Origin: an uncultured Clostridia bacterium
GTDB taxonomy: Bacteria > Bacillota > Clostridia > Oscillospirales > Ruminococcaceae
DNA length: 33,795 nt
Assembly: GCA_944385925.1 (NCBI GenBank)
Contig: CALWZE010000078.1
Coordinates: forward strand, 1-33,795
Direction of reading: 5' to 3'
Position 1 is the stretch's first letter; each line of letters starts with the position of its first letter. The notes beneath the pieces were generated by a model. The model saw nothing but the letters and a program-made list of their open reading frames with translations, ran no database searches and was not told the DNA's origin. Shown here one piece after another: positions 16,805 through 25,675 of the stretch. A program made the position numbers and the translations under genes.

Positions 16805-17515
16805 ATGGCTAAGATCAAAGATCCCGTCGCCGCAAAAGAGCGGCACAATCGCATCCGGCGGTTCCGGCGACAAACGCTCGGCTTCGTTTTCTGTCTGCTT
16901 GCGCTCATTGGGGCGGGCACCATTGTATATGGCGCCGTTCATTATGTTCACAGCACATTTTTTGACGATACCGAAGACCGGCAGGCCTATCAGCAGCTGA
17001 TCGCGCCGCTCGTATCGATGGACCCCGCGCCTTTTGACAGTCTCGAAAACGCTGACCAGGATATGCTGCTTGAAGCGGCGATCTGGGCGGCGCTGGACTA
17101 TGAAGATACGACCAAATACGACCGCAATGAATACGACTCGATTATCCTGCCGACCGTCGACGTCGAGCGGTACCTCTCCCGCATGTATGGTCCTTCCTAC
17201 ACGGTAGAGCATCATTCCTTCTTTGATCTGGACATCGAATTTGTTTACGATGCCTCCCTGTCGGCCTATATCATCCCGATCACCAGCCAGAGCGGTTCCT
17301 ACATGCCCCGCATTGAGCAGATCGAGAATTCCGGCAGCACCCGCATCCTCACCGTTGCCTATTTGCAACACAGCACTCTCGCGTCGGACATCGTCACCGA
17401 GTCGGACGCGGTGACGGTCAGCAAATATATGGAATACATTCTGCTGCGTGAATCCGGAGAATATTACATCTACGCCGTGCAGGAAAGCGATTACCAGCCG
17501 CCGGCAGAGGAGTAA
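16805..17515 (+). CDS. Hypothetical single-pass membrane protein
   Basis: A 236-residue protein that I do not recognise. A basic N-terminus (KERHNRIRRFRRQ) is followed by one membrane segment at about 25-47. The remaining 185 residues, rich in Asp, Glu and Tyr, would face outward. There are no cysteine pairs and no clear catalytic motif. The ATG follows an AAGGAC site. The gene appears monocistronic, with a candidate promoter upstream and a strong terminator 115 bases after the stop. The topology suggests an envelope-associated protein. Confidence 0.8.
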   Translation: MAKIKDPVAAKERHNRIRRFRRQTLGFVFCLLALIGAGTIVYGAVHYVHSTFFDDTEDRQAYQQLIAPLVSMDPAPFDSLENADQDMLLEAAIWAALDYEDTTKYDRNEYDSIILPTVDVERYLSRMYGPSYTVEHHSFFDLDIEFVYDASLSAYIIPITSQSGSYMPRIEQIENSGSTRILTVAYLQHSTLASDIVTESDAVTVSKYMEYILLRESGEYYIYAVQESDYQPPAEE

Positions 17516-17628
17516 TTTCTCCTTATTCAAACTTTCCGGCCGCCTTTTGCCGCGAATTGCCGGAAGTTTTGCCACATATCATATGCCGCCTGCGGGTTCT
17601 GCAAAGCGTATAAACAAAAACCGACGAT

Positions 17629-17668
17629 AAGGGAGAAACTTGCTGCAAAGTTTCTCCCTTTTATATTT
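17629..17668 (+). terminator. Intrinsic terminator after the hypothetical membrane protein gene
   Basis: Stem AAGGGAGAAACTT / AAGTTTCTCCCTT (17629-17641 and 17648-17660) followed by TTATATTT. Confidence 0.8.
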
Positions 17669-17726
17669 CAAAAGCTCCTTTTGGTTTACATTGTTTTTTT
17701 GGTTACAGATTTTGAGGTTATTTAAG

Positions 17727-17850
17727 TCAGAACCTCCGGCTAAGTCGATGGATTGAGTTTGCCCTGTAAGGGGCTATTACCGGTATATGTCTCAAGACGC
17801 GCTGATTTTATTTCGAGTGCATCACTTGCCCCGCAGCCCGCACATGGGTA
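17727..17850 (-). repeat. Dispersed palindrome-ended repeat, copy B (truncated)
   Basis: Aligns to the hairpin half of copy A in the same orientation. On the minus strand it carries GAAATAAAATCAGCGCG, GTCTTGAGAC, ACCGGTAATAGCCCCTTA and an end hairpin (plus 17734-17752) that has decayed to several mismatches. Similarity stops after about 125 bases, so the distal half has been lost or replaced. The rest of 17516-18134 contains terminators but no gene that I can see. Confidence 0.55.
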
Positions 17851-17984
17851 TTTACGCAGCAATCAGCCCTTATTTTACAAGTAAAACCCTATTATTTTCC
17901 CCGCTTTGCGCGATAAGTGTAGTGAAAGCCTTTTTAATTTCCCCGCCAGCGCCGGGGGCGCATTTCGCTAAAGCATACAACAGA

Positions 17985-18024
17985 TAAAAACAGGGCCTCC
18001 GGCGTGGAAGCCCTGTTTTTTTGT
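17985..18024. terminator. Bidirectional intrinsic terminator (spoVT side)
   Basis: Stem AAACAGGGC / GCCCTGTTT around a loop of about 13 bases, with A-rich sequence on the left and seven T on the right, so it can act on both strands. It would end the spoVT transcript. Confidence 0.75.
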
Positions 18025-18134
18025 CTGTTTTCCATTAAAACTGATTGCAGCCCGCGGCGCGGCGCAATCCAGTACTATAAATTAAACAGACCATTTTTAC
18101 AGCCTGCCGGTTTTTCCCCGGCTGCCGGGCAAGC

Positions 18135-18665
18135 CTAATCCTCAAAATTCAGCGCGAGCAATCCGGCGGTCAGACGCATCAGCGCAAGCTCGGTCTCGCT
18201 CGTATTCTGCATCAGCGGGCCTGTTCCGAGCAGCAGCACGCCGCCCATGACCTCGCTTTGGGCAATGACGGGGTAAAGCGCGCGTATCTGATATTCGGTC
18301 TCTCCGATCGGCCGCGCGGCATGGAAATCTTCTGTCTTTCTTGTGCTGAGCGCATCCTGCGCGCCCTCTCCGATATAAGCGCCGATGAGTTCCCGCCGGG
18401 AGCCCGAAGATACGGCTACGATCCGCTCCCGGTCGCAGATGGCCGCCGGCAACTTGATCGCCCGACCCAGAGCCTGCGCATACCCCTGCGCGATGGCGGC
18501 GAGTTCCGCCATCGGCGAATATTTCTTAAAAATAACCCCGCCCTGGTCATCCGTAAATATTTCCAGTTGGGCACCGGTGCCTATGCGCATGGTGCGCCGA
18601 ATTTCCTTCGGAATGACCACGCGGCCGAGGTCGTCGATTCTTCTTACAATTCCGGTTGCTTTCAC
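18135..18665 (-). CDS. spoVT: Stage V sporulation protein T, AbrB-type regulator
   Basis: Forespore transcription factor that tunes sigma-G-dependent genes. The 176-residue length is close to that of known SpoVT proteins. The N-terminal AbrB/MazE-type DNA-binding domain (residues 1-50) starts MKATGIVRRIDDLGRVVIPK and continues EIRRTMRIGTG. The C-terminal GAF-like domain runs from about 55 to 176. The start is GTG at 18665, seven bases after GGAGG. It is monocistronic and diverges from the transglutaminase-like gene. A possible sigma-G promoter lies at 18698-18728. Confidence 0.95.
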   Translation of the reverse strand: MKATGIVRRIDDLGRVVIPKEIRRTMRIGTGAQLEIFTDDQGGVIFKKYSPMAELAAIAQGYAQALGRAIKLPAAICDRERIVAVSSGSRRELIGAYIGEGAQDALSTRKTEDFHAARPIGETEYQIRALYPVIAQSEVMGGVLLLGTGPLMQNTSETELALMRLTAGLLALNFED

Positions 18666-18697
18666 AAGCGTCCCTCCAAAACCTGCTTTATTGCTTC

Positions 18698-18728
18698 TAT
18701 TATTTGGTTCTGATTGCCGCTTTATTCA
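18698..18728 (-). promoter_or_regulatory. Possible sigma-G promoter of spoVT
   Basis: Read on the minus strand: TGAATA (plus 18723-18728), an 18-base spacer and AATAATA (plus 18698-18704). The -35 fits sigma-G well but the -10 lacks the CAT of CATnnTA. It is weaker than the spoVAE promoter. Confidence 0.35.
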
Positions 18729-18945
18729 CTTTTTTTGTGTTTTTGCTCTGCGCAAATCAGCCATCCTCTTTTTTCTCCTGTCCCAACCCGCAGCCGGCGC
18801 ATTATCCTGGTGATTTTTGCAGCTGCATATTACCTGAAATTTCCAGTTTCCTGCAAAAAGCCGGAACCCGCGCCCGATTTCAGACTGCGCTTGCATCCGG
18901 TACCGAACTATTGTAAACTAGGAAACGGATTTGAGGTGAACGCCA

Positions 18946-20127
18946 ATGAATAAAATTCTCGCGGTGATTCTTTGCGCCGCTGCGCTGCTTTGTTTCTGGA
19001 AGCTTGTCCCTTATACCGACATTCCCGCCCTTGCCGGGGAAATCGAGCATCCTTATGCCGCCTCCATCGTGCAGCAGGAAGGCGCAAACCGGGACCAGCT
19101 CAGCGATGAAAACAAGGAATTATACGACGTTATCAAAACCGGTTTGCTGAATTGCGACGCCGAGATCCTCGTCCGCCGCTTCGCCTATGGCGAAGAGGAC
19201 ATTCGGGACGTGCTCTGGAGCATAATGAGCGATTCACCTGAATTGTTTTATGTCGACTGGTCCTGGGACGTCCGCAGCCAGGATAACGGGTTTGTGATTC
19301 TGCCGCGCTATCTCTTTGACGCATCCGAAAAGGACGCGCGGGTCGCCGAATTTAACGCGGCGGTCGACTCGGTTGTTCTGCTCGCCGAGCAGGCCGGGGT
19401 GCAGAGTGATTATGACAAGGTTTTGTTTGTTCACGATTATCTGATTCAGAATTGCAAATACAACGAGCAGGCAGGTGATCTGATTCACACCGCTTACGGC
19501 GCGCTGGTCTCCAAGGAGGCTGTGTGCGACGGATATGCACAGGCTGCGCACATCCTGCTTGACCGGCTTGGTGTGGACTGCTATTACGTTGAGGGCACGA
19601 CGACTCCCTCCGCCACCGACGAAGGGCATGCCTGGAACATCGTCACGGTGGACGGCGCCAACTATCATCTGGACGTTACCTGGGACGACCGGGACGCCGA
19701 GCACGTGGACGACAGCTATGACAACATCGTTTCCTATAACTATTTCCTCATAAGCGACGAGGACATGGCAATCGACCACACGGTCACCAACAAGCTCCCG
19801 CTGCCCGCCTGTCCGAACGGATATGGCTATTTCAAAAAGCTTGGCCTGGAAGGAAATCTCTTCGAGGACATCTATGACACGATGCTGGATACCGTTGTCG
19901 CCAATGTTGACCGGGATGTTTACTTCATTGAGTTCCGCATTGCGAACGACGAGGATTACATGCGGATCGTCCAGGACGCCAATACCGAAGGCGGCATCGG
20001 CGAACTGATCGGCCAGGTCAATGAGGAACTGGAGTACAAAGGGTACTGGACTCGTTTCGGCGACACCTACTCGATCTATCGCTCGGACGAGCGAAACAGC
20101 GCGCTGGTCGTCTTTACCCTGGAATGA
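18946..20127 (+). CDS. Membrane-anchored transglutaminase-like (cysteine protease fold) protein
   Basis: A 393-residue protein with an N-terminal hydrophobic segment (4-20) serving as signal or anchor. The transglutaminase-like core lies at about 150-260. It shows the Cys-His-Asp triad: Cys194 in KEAVCDGYAQA, His228 in EGHAWNIV and Asp243 in YHLDVTWDD. Bacterial members are usually proteases or cross-linking enzymes at the cell surface, and the domain is common in Clostridia. The last 120 residues are acidic and have no known domain. The ATG has a TGAGGTG site. It diverges from spoVT, so a link to sporulation is possible but unproven. Confidence 0.87.
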   Translation: MNKILAVILCAAALLCFWKLVPYTDIPALAGEIEHPYAASIVQQEGANRDQLSDENKELYDVIKTGLLNCDAEILVRRFAYGEEDIRDVLWSIMSDSPELFYVDWSWDVRSQDNGFVILPRYLFDASEKDARVAEFNAAVDSVVLLAEQAGVQSDYDKVLFVHDYLIQNCKYNEQAGDLIHTAYGALVSKEAVCDGYAQAAHILLDRLGVDCYYVEGTTTPSATDEGHAWNIVTVDGANYHLDVTWDDRDAEHVDDSYDNIVSYNYFLISDEDMAIDHTVTNKLPLPACPNGYGYFKKLGLEGNLFEDIYDTMLDTVVANVDRDVYFIEFRIANDEDYMRIVQDANTEGGIGELIGQVNEELEYKGYWTRFGDTYSIYRSDERNSALVVFTLE

Positions 20128-20314
20128 TTTCGGCAAGGTCTTCCTCTCCCGCCTCAGCGCAAAGTCCGTCCGGCTGAGAGCAGACAATATTTTGGCGGCA
20201 GAGCACATCGTTATCCGGCTTTTCCCAATGGCGGCCCGCCGTGCCGGATGCCACTCATGCGAATACGGTTTGCGTGTCATGGGAAGGATCGCGCGTTCTG
20301 CGCTTAAACAAAAA

Positions 20315-20346
20315 AGGAAAACCCCGGCAATGCCGGGGTTTTTTGT
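20315..20346. terminator. Intrinsic terminator between convergent genes
   Basis: Stem AACCCCGGCA / TGCCGGGGTT (20320-20329 and 20331-20340) with T-rich sequence on both sides. It ends the transglutaminase-like gene and may serve the minus-strand genes too. The flanks 20128-20314 and 20347-20614 show nothing else. Confidence 0.85.
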
Positions 20347-20614
20347 TGTCACAGACAGAAAACTTTCAGGCTTTTGGGAAAGAATCCGCTGCAATCTGGA
20401 TTTTCTACGCTGCTTCTCAAAAGGGTTTCGCAAAATCAGTTGACAGTGCGCCCCCCTTTGCGCTGCGGCGCACAAACACGGACGGCGCGCGAGGTTACTT
20501 TCCGGCAACCGTGCAAACCCGTTCCCGGCACGCCGGCTTTCCGCCTTCAGATTGAATAGCAGGCGTGCCTGAGACCCGGCCGCTTTGCCCTTTTTCGGTC
20601 ACAAGGGTCCGCCG

Positions 20615-21277
20615 CTAGATAATAGCGCCGCGCAGATTGATCAGCGATTCCCATTCCATGCTGCCCAGTATGCCGTTTTCGGTCAGCCAGCGCGCGCGCT
20701 GGAACGCGCGCAGCGCCCGCTCGGTGTTGGGGCCGAAAATGCCGTCCACCGTTCCCGCGTCATAGCCCGCTGTGTTCAGGATATCCTGCGCGGTCATGAC
20801 ATAGTTGTTGCGGCTGCCGCGGCGCAATGTCGGCAAGCCCGCCGTCACAAATGTTCCCGCCGGCATATACCGCCTGTCAAAATAAGCGGAAGTCTCTCGT
20901 TCCCGGAAGGGGCTTACCACGCTGAACGCGCCGCTCTCATTCGCCGCGTCCACAAGCGCTTCCCTGTTGCGCAGGTTCAGGTTTCCACCCGCCGCAAACG
21001 CCGTGCCCATCAGGTGCTGGGCACGAGGCAGGTCCTGCGGCGATATCTGCGCCATCCGCACAAAGCCGAGATCGACCTGTACCGGACTTCCGTAAAAGCT
21101 GCGGAACTGATTCCATGCCTGCATGGTGTAGGTATCGGTCCAGCCGAAGGTGTTCTCTCCCAGAAACTCGGACACCCGAAGGGTCCCCCCGATATTGTAG
21201 GGCATCGGGTCGGACGGCGCGCGGGTATACCGCTCTATCCCGCCGTCGTTGTTATTAAATACCAGTATCGTTGCCAA
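20615..21277 (-). CDS. Peptidoglycan-binding protein with a degenerate M15-like peptidase domain
   Basis: A 220-residue protein. The C-terminal 70 residues are a PG_binding_1 domain, with GTVDGIFGPNTERALRAFQ as its signature. Residues about 45-140 resemble the M15 D-Ala-D-Ala carboxypeptidase fold (AQHLMGTAFAAGG and YFDRRYM blocks), but the metal ligands are mostly gone. In SxHxxGxAxD the Ser is Ala86 and the Asp is Ala95, and the His of the WxHxD block is Tyr132; only His88 remains. It is probably a non-catalytic wall-binding protein. There is no signal peptide. The start is TTG at 21277 after GGGGGAG. It follows the ABC permease gene by 71 bases and is probably cotranscribed. Confidence 0.75.
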   Translation of the reverse strand: MATILVFNNNDGGIERYTRAPSDPMPYNIGGTLRVSEFLGENTFGWTDTYTMQAWNQFRSFYGSPVQVDLGFVRMAQISPQDLPRAQHLMGTAFAAGGNLNLRNREALVDAANESGAFSVVSPFRERETSAYFDRRYMPAGTFVTAGLPTLRRGSRNNYVMTAQDILNTAGYDAGTVDGIFGPNTERALRAFQRARWLTENGILGSMEWESLINLRGAII

Positions 21278-21348
21278 AACACAATCTCCCCCTCAGCATC
21301 TTGTTGCACCACAATATGCCGCGCCGGGGAGGTTGGTTCCCGGACAGG

Positions 21349-22890
21349 TCAGTTGTTCAGCTCGGCATTGTCCAGGATATTGCGGCAAAGCAGCAGTATG
21401 AGGGCCGAAACTGCGAGCATCCACAGCCCCGCCGTGCAGATTCCGACGCCGAGTCCCGCAAAAATTCCCGCAAATACCGCGGCGACCGCGCCCGGGGCCG
21501 CTGCCAGCACCAGCATCAGGAAGAAGAAAATGACCTGAAACGCGCGCGGAAGCCTGCCGAACAGGCGGTCGGTCAATACATTGCAGGCGATAAAGTGCAG
21601 GCCGAAGCACCAGCGCGTGAATGCGCAGCAGAGGATCAGCGGCAGCGGCGCGCCGACGATCCAGCCGATCAGCGCCATGCTCAGGACCGATTCAACCGCG
21701 CTTTTGACGATCGTCTCCGCGCAGAGCATAAGCAGCTTTCTGAACGGCTTTTCAGGCAGCAGATAAACATAAGGGTAGGTGAGTTCCCGCACCCAGCGGC
21801 CGGTAAAGGAGCCGAAAATCATCATATAAAGGCTGAACAGAAAAGCCGGCAAAATGCCGCTGTCCCGCGTAAACCAGGCCACGGCGCAGCTTATCGCGAG
21901 AAAGAGCAGCGAGACCATGTCCATCAAAAAGACCCTGGAGCGGCGGCTCTCAACGCGGTGCTTGAAATAAAACGCCGACGCGCCTTTTCCGCCGCGAAGG
22001 CCGGTTTTGCCCACCCGCACACGAACCGGCGCGCTCTCGGCGGCGCGGCCCTCTTTCTGGGCGGTGATGGCGCTCTGGGTCGTTTCTGCGGCGACCAGAA
22101 CGTCTTCATAAAAGTCCGCGTCCAGCCGCGCGACCAGCAGCGCAAACAGCGCGATAAAGGCCGCGGTCAGTCCCAGACCCCACAGCATCTGCGCCGCATT
22201 GCCGCACAGCGCGCCGAGCGCAAAGCTGCGCAGCCAGCCAACGACCGGCAGCAGGTTGGTCCATTCAGCATTGGCTCCCGCAACCGCTTCGGCAAGCTTA
22301 TTCTGCGCAAAGGGGACGCGGTAAAGCGAACCGGCGACCACCGCCAGCGTCATAAGATACAGCAATGTGCGCAGCACCCTTTTGCGCCGCTCGCTGCCGC
22401 TGGACCAGGCGTAGATTCCCATCGCCGCAAGCTGGCCGCAAAAAACCGTCAGCATATATCCCAGCAGAATCCCGATCAGGCCGCCGAAACCGACGCCATA
22501 TACATTGTGCAGCCAGCCATACTGGTAAATCACAAACAGCGAGACCATGAAGGTCACGCCGAGCTGCCGCACAAGGCCGTAAACCAGCACCCGATGCGGG
22601 TTCAGCGGCGCGGGGAACAGCAGCTGTACGTCCGCCATGCTGAAAAAACTCGCGCCGTTATTCAGGCCGGATTTCGCGCAGGAAAAAAACATGAGCAGAT
22701 ACAGCGCCAGGATCCCGGCGCCGAGCTCCGCGATGTCCCGCGCCCCCTCTGCCGGACCGGCGCCGCCGAGCAGCACGGTCGCGAACAGCGCGCCCATAAT
22801 GACCGTCAGGACGATTCGCGCCGGGGAACGGAAAAAGCTGCGCACGGAATTTTTTATCCTGGTCAGCGTCAGATAGATCAGCGCGTTCAT
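21349..22890 (-). CDS. ABC-2-like exporter permease (putative ABC exporter)
   Basis: A 513-residue membrane protein with about 10-12 hydrophobic segments. The N-terminus (LTRIKNSVRSFFRSPARIVL) is amphipathic, and a cytoplasmic charged stretch of about 60 residues lies in the middle (around residues 250-310). It fits the large putative ABC exporter permeases of Firmicutes (PF16962-like) that pair with an EcsA-type ATPase. Its ATG overlaps the stop of the ATPase gene by four bases (ATGA), so the two are a coupled pair. The substrate is not known. Confidence 0.85.
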   Translation of the reverse strand: MNALIYLTLTRIKNSVRSFFRSPARIVLTVIMGALFATVLLGGAGPAEGARDIAELGAGILALYLLMFFSCAKSGLNNGASFFSMADVQLLFPAPLNPHRVLVYGLVRQLGVTFMVSLFVIYQYGWLHNVYGVGFGGLIGILLGYMLTVFCGQLAAMGIYAWSSGSERRKRVLRTLLYLMTLAVVAGSLYRVPFAQNKLAEAVAGANAEWTNLLPVVGWLRSFALGALCGNAAQMLWGLGLTAAFIALFALLVARLDADFYEDVLVAAETTQSAITAQKEGRAAESAPVRVRVGKTGLRGGKGASAFYFKHRVESRRSRVFLMDMVSLLFLAISCAVAWFTRDSGILPAFLFSLYMMIFGSFTGRWVRELTYPYVYLLPEKPFRKLLMLCAETIVKSAVESVLSMALIGWIVGAPLPLILCCAFTRWCFGLHFIACNVLTDRLFGRLPRAFQVIFFFLMLVLAAAPGAVAAVFAGIFAGLGVGICTAGLWMLAVSALILLLCRNILDNAELNN

Positions 22891-23624
22891 CTGCTCTCCT
22901 CCGTTTCGGCGTCCGCGCCGCCCTGCTGCCCCTTGGGAGCGTTTTCGGTGATTTCAAAGAACAGCTCTTCCAGCCCTCTCTGCCCGTCCCCGTTTACCTT
23001 GGTCGCCGCAAAGCGGCCGTGCACCATGATATGCGCAACATCCCAGTAATCCTCGACTGAATCCAGCATATGGGTGCTGATAAGGACGGCGCAGCCCGCT
23101 TCCCGCAGCTCCAGGAAAACCTTTTTCAGCTCCTTGATCGCGTGCGGGTCCAGGCCGACCAGCGGCTCGTCAAAGATCAGCGCGCGCGGACGGGGCAGAA
23201 GCGCGCAGCAGATGGACAGCTTTTGCCGCATTCCCTTGGACAGTTCCTTTGCAAGCGCGTCCCGTTTTTCCAGCAGCTCAAAGCGTGCAAGCAGCTGTTC
23301 GGCGTCCGGCTGCCAGTTTTCCAGCCGGTAGGCGCGCGCGATAAATTCCAGGTGCTCCCATACGGTCAGCAGATCATAGACCGCGGGCAGCTCGGGGATA
23401 TAGCCCAGCTTGCGCTTGGCTTCGAGGCTCTTGTTCGGCTGGCCGTCCACCGTGATCTCCCCTTCAAACCGCAGCAGGCCCGCGATGCATTTGATCAGGG
23501 TGCTCTTTCCGGCGCCGTTCGGCCCGAGCAGCACCGCGATCTGGCCGTCGCCCACCTGCAAGCTGATGTTGTCGTTGGCAACCAGCTTTCCATATCTCTT
23601 GGTCAGATTCCTGATTTCAAACAT
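22887..23624 (-). CDS. ABC transporter ATP-binding protein
   Basis: A 245-residue nucleotide-binding subunit of an exporter. It has Walker A GPNGAGKST at 34-42, an ELSKGMRQKL signature, Walker B ALIFDEPLVGLD and the switch His in LISTHML. The C-terminus is a short acidic tail. The best start is the ATG at 23624, six bases after GGAG; the frame opens at 23636. It is the first gene of a unit with the permease and the peptidoglycan-binding protein. A candidate promoter is at 23696-23724. Confidence 0.92.
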   Translation of the reverse strand: MFEIRNLTKRYGKLVANDNISLQVGDGQIAVLLGPNGAGKSTLIKCIAGLLRFEGEITVDGQPNKSLEAKRKLGYIPELPAVYDLLTVWEHLEFIARAYRLENWQPDAEQLLARFELLEKRDALAKELSKGMRQKLSICCALLPRPRALIFDEPLVGLDPHAIKELKKVFLELREAGCAVLISTHMLDSVEDYWDVAHIMVHGRFAATKVNGDGQRGLEELFFEITENAPKGQQGGADAETEESR

Positions 23625-23695
23625 ATTTCTCTCCATTCCGATTTCTGCCGGCAGATTGCGGTAACTTCTCTTCCGGTCCGGCCCCGGTTTGTCTC

Positions 23696-23724
23696 ATCAT
23701 ATCGAATATTTTCGCCGCACGCAA
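23696..23724 (-). promoter_or_regulatory. Candidate promoter of the ABC exporter unit
   Basis: Read on the minus strand: TTGCGT (plus 23719-23724), a 17-base spacer and TATGAT (plus 23696-23701). The -35 is only a half match. The remaining sequence from 23725 to 24089 shows no gene or RNA that I recognise. Confidence 0.4.
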
Positions 23725-24089
23725 ACGCCTGCTTTGCCGAAAAGCAGGCGGCTTACGCAGAAAAAAACGATTCCGACACATTATTTACTTCACGCGCAGC
23801 CGGGATTTGCGGCGCGCTGCGGCGCATCCGATTGCACCGCATACCGCGCAGTCCGGGTTTTTGCTCAAACCTGTGCGCCTGAATCGTCTACGGAAGGGAC
23901 TTATAACGGCGGCCTGCCGGGAGATACCGAATCAATCACCTTGCGTCTCTTTACAAGACGTTAAGCAAACGGCGTCGCTTTTCCGCGATTCACCTTTTTT
24001 CGCCCGCAAGACCGCGGCATGTTTTCGCCGCGCCCGATACCCGAAGTTTTTTGCTCTCCCCGGAAGTATCGGCGTTTTGTGCCGAAGCA

Positions 24090-24116
24090 TACAAAAAAGG
24101 GCCTTCCGGCCCTTTG
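24090..24116 (-). terminator. Intrinsic terminator of the CarD-family gene
   Basis: Stem AAAGGGCC / GGCCCTTT (24096-24103 and 24108-24115), loop TTCC, followed on the minus strand by a T-run. Confidence 0.85.
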
Positions 24117-24126
24117 CGAAATACTT

Positions 24127-24654
24127 TCAGCTGCGCAAACTCTCCGCTTCGATTTGTTCAACGCGCGCGGCGATATAGCCTTCCACCTCCTCGAGCGGTA
24201 TGCCCAGCGCAACACCCAGCTCCTCATGCAGAAGCTCCTTTGCGCGTTTCATATAAGACTCGTCTATCCGGCTGAAGTGGCGCTTTGTCTGCTGCGCCGT
24301 CTGTTTTTTACTGTAAAGCAGCACGATCAGTTCCATCAGACTTTCACAGTCCTGCTGCCGGATGACCTGCTGATATTTGCCGCTGAGCTCCTGCGGCCTT
24401 GCGCTCTCCACCGGATGCACCCGGACGCTCGGGATGCGGCCGATCAGCCTTTCTGCCTCCTGTTTTGTAATGACGGGCCGCATTTTGCTTTCCGCGCTCT
24501 CCTGCGGCAGATAAATCACCCCGTTCTGCCGCAGCGGCGACAGCCGGTAATACAGTTTGTCGCGGTCTATCCCCGGCATATCCGGATGCTCCACCGCCTC
24601 GACACGGCAAATCCCCGTCGTTCCATATGAAACCAGATCATTCACTCGAAACAT
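24127..24654 (-). CDS. CarD/CdnL-family transcriptional regulator
   Basis: A 175-residue protein with the CarD_CdnL_TRCF RNA-polymerase-interacting Tudor-like domain at about 1-60. It starts MFRVNDLVSYGTTGICRVE, followed by YYRLSPLRQNGVIYLP. The C-terminal half is helical. In characterised members the N-terminal domain binds the RNA polymerase beta subunit and stabilises open complexes, for example at rRNA promoters. The ATG has an AAGGAAG site. A TATAAT box lies at plus 24802-24807 on the minus strand, but I find no good -35 for it. The gene is monocistronic. Which promoters it acts on cannot be read from the sequence. Confidence 0.9.
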   Translation of the reverse strand: MFRVNDLVSYGTTGICRVEAVEHPDMPGIDRDKLYYRLSPLRQNGVIYLPQESAESKMRPVITKQEAERLIGRIPSVRVHPVESARPQELSGKYQQVIRQQDCESLMELIVLLYSKKQTAQQTKRHFSRIDESYMKRAKELLHEELGVALGIPLEEVEGYIAARVEQIEAESLRS

Positions 24655-25122
24655 ACCACTCTTCCTTTCTCCTGTCCGTCCGATTAGGGACGAAACTACC
24701 GTTCACCTGTTTGCAGGCGTTCACCAATGCCGCCGCAAAACGACTTTTTCCATTTTGCCAAGGCGGCTCCGGTTCCAAAAAAAGAATCTGAAACCATTTT
24801 CATTATATCACTTTCTTTTTTCAAAAGGTAAGCACGTTTTTTCGCTTTGTTGCGCTGCGTGCGGCTTAAAATCGAAAAAATGCCGGTTGCATCCTTCACC
24901 GTTCGAACGGCGCAGGCAAAATATCCCACCACCGCCACAGCACCTGCCTGCGCGAAAAGCTCTCTGCTGCCGGCCTCGGGTATTATGCGGTTAGAATGGC
25001 CGTCAGCCGTGCAGATTCTCTTCCCGCTCTGTTCATCTCTAAATGGATCGCCTTTTTGTCTCCATCCCTGTTCGATTGCTTCCGCTATTTTAAATCGCTT
25101 ATCCTGCGTGAGACTTTCGGGA
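24655..25122. other. Gap upstream of the CarD-family gene with no gene recognised
   Basis: It holds the CarD leader and a minus-strand TATAAT box near 24802. From about 24830 to 25122 I see only short shadow frames. Confidence 0.5.
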
Positions 25123-25158
25123 TAAAAAGCGCCCGGAACGAAGGCTCGTTCCGGGCGC
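25123..25158 (-). terminator. Intrinsic terminator of the ECF sigma operon
   Basis: Perfect 13-bp stem GCGCCCGGAACGA / TCGTTCCGGGCGC (25129-25141 and 25146-25158), loop AGGC, followed on the minus strand by five T. Confidence 0.9.
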
Positions 25159-25186
25159 ACCGTCTTAACGGCAAACAGTTTTTTCT

Positions 25187-25675
25187 TTAGAAGCGCGCGA
25201 AATTAAATATCGCCAGGCCCAAGAACATCAGCAGGATCAGCACCGGCACCGCAATGATAACCGCAAGAAGCCATACGGGCAGTTTATTCTTTGGCGGCTG
25301 GGTATAGAGTTCCTGCATTTCAGGCAGCTGCGCCCCGCAGTGCGGGCAGTTGCGCCAGCCGGCTTCCACGGCCTGCTTGCAGTTCGGGCAGCAATTCCGC
25401 AGCTGTGCGCCGCAATAGGGACAGCTTGCAAACTCCGCCGAAACCTGTGCGCCGCACTGTGCACAGCGGCGGGTATTGTTGCTGCTGCGCACGACCAGAT
25501 ACACGATCAGACCGATCAGACTCGGCGCCAGCACCGCGATGATGGTCCAGAGCACCGCGTCCATTCCCCGCGCTTTTGCGTCCCGATAAACATATACGCC
25601 GACCAGCACCGGCACGACCAGCGCAAAAAACAAAAACAACAGAAAAATCGGTATCACCATAACTGTACTAGACAT
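25187..25675 (-). CDS. Membrane protein with two zinc ribbons (double zinc ribbon type)
   Basis: A 162-residue protein. Two membrane segments (about 5-30 and 40-62) are followed by four CxxC pairs at 71/74, 85/88, 96/99 and 110/113, forming two zinc ribbons. A third membrane segment lies near 133-156. The first part resembles the short phospholipase-D-nuclease N-terminal (PLDc_N-like) membrane module. The ribbons probably lie between membrane segments on one side of the membrane. Its start overlaps the end of the preceding small gene by eight bases. It is the third gene of the ECF sigma operon, so it may sense or relay an envelope signal, but that is inference. Confidence 0.83.
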   Translation of the reverse strand: MSSTVMVIPIFLLFLFFALVVPVLVGVYVYRDAKARGMDAVLWTIIAVLAPSLIGLIVYLVVRSSNNTRRCAQCGAQVSAEFASCPYCGAQLRNCCPNCKQAVEAGWRNCPHCGAQLPEMQELYTQPPKNKLPVWLLAVIIAVPVLILLMFLGLAIFNFARF

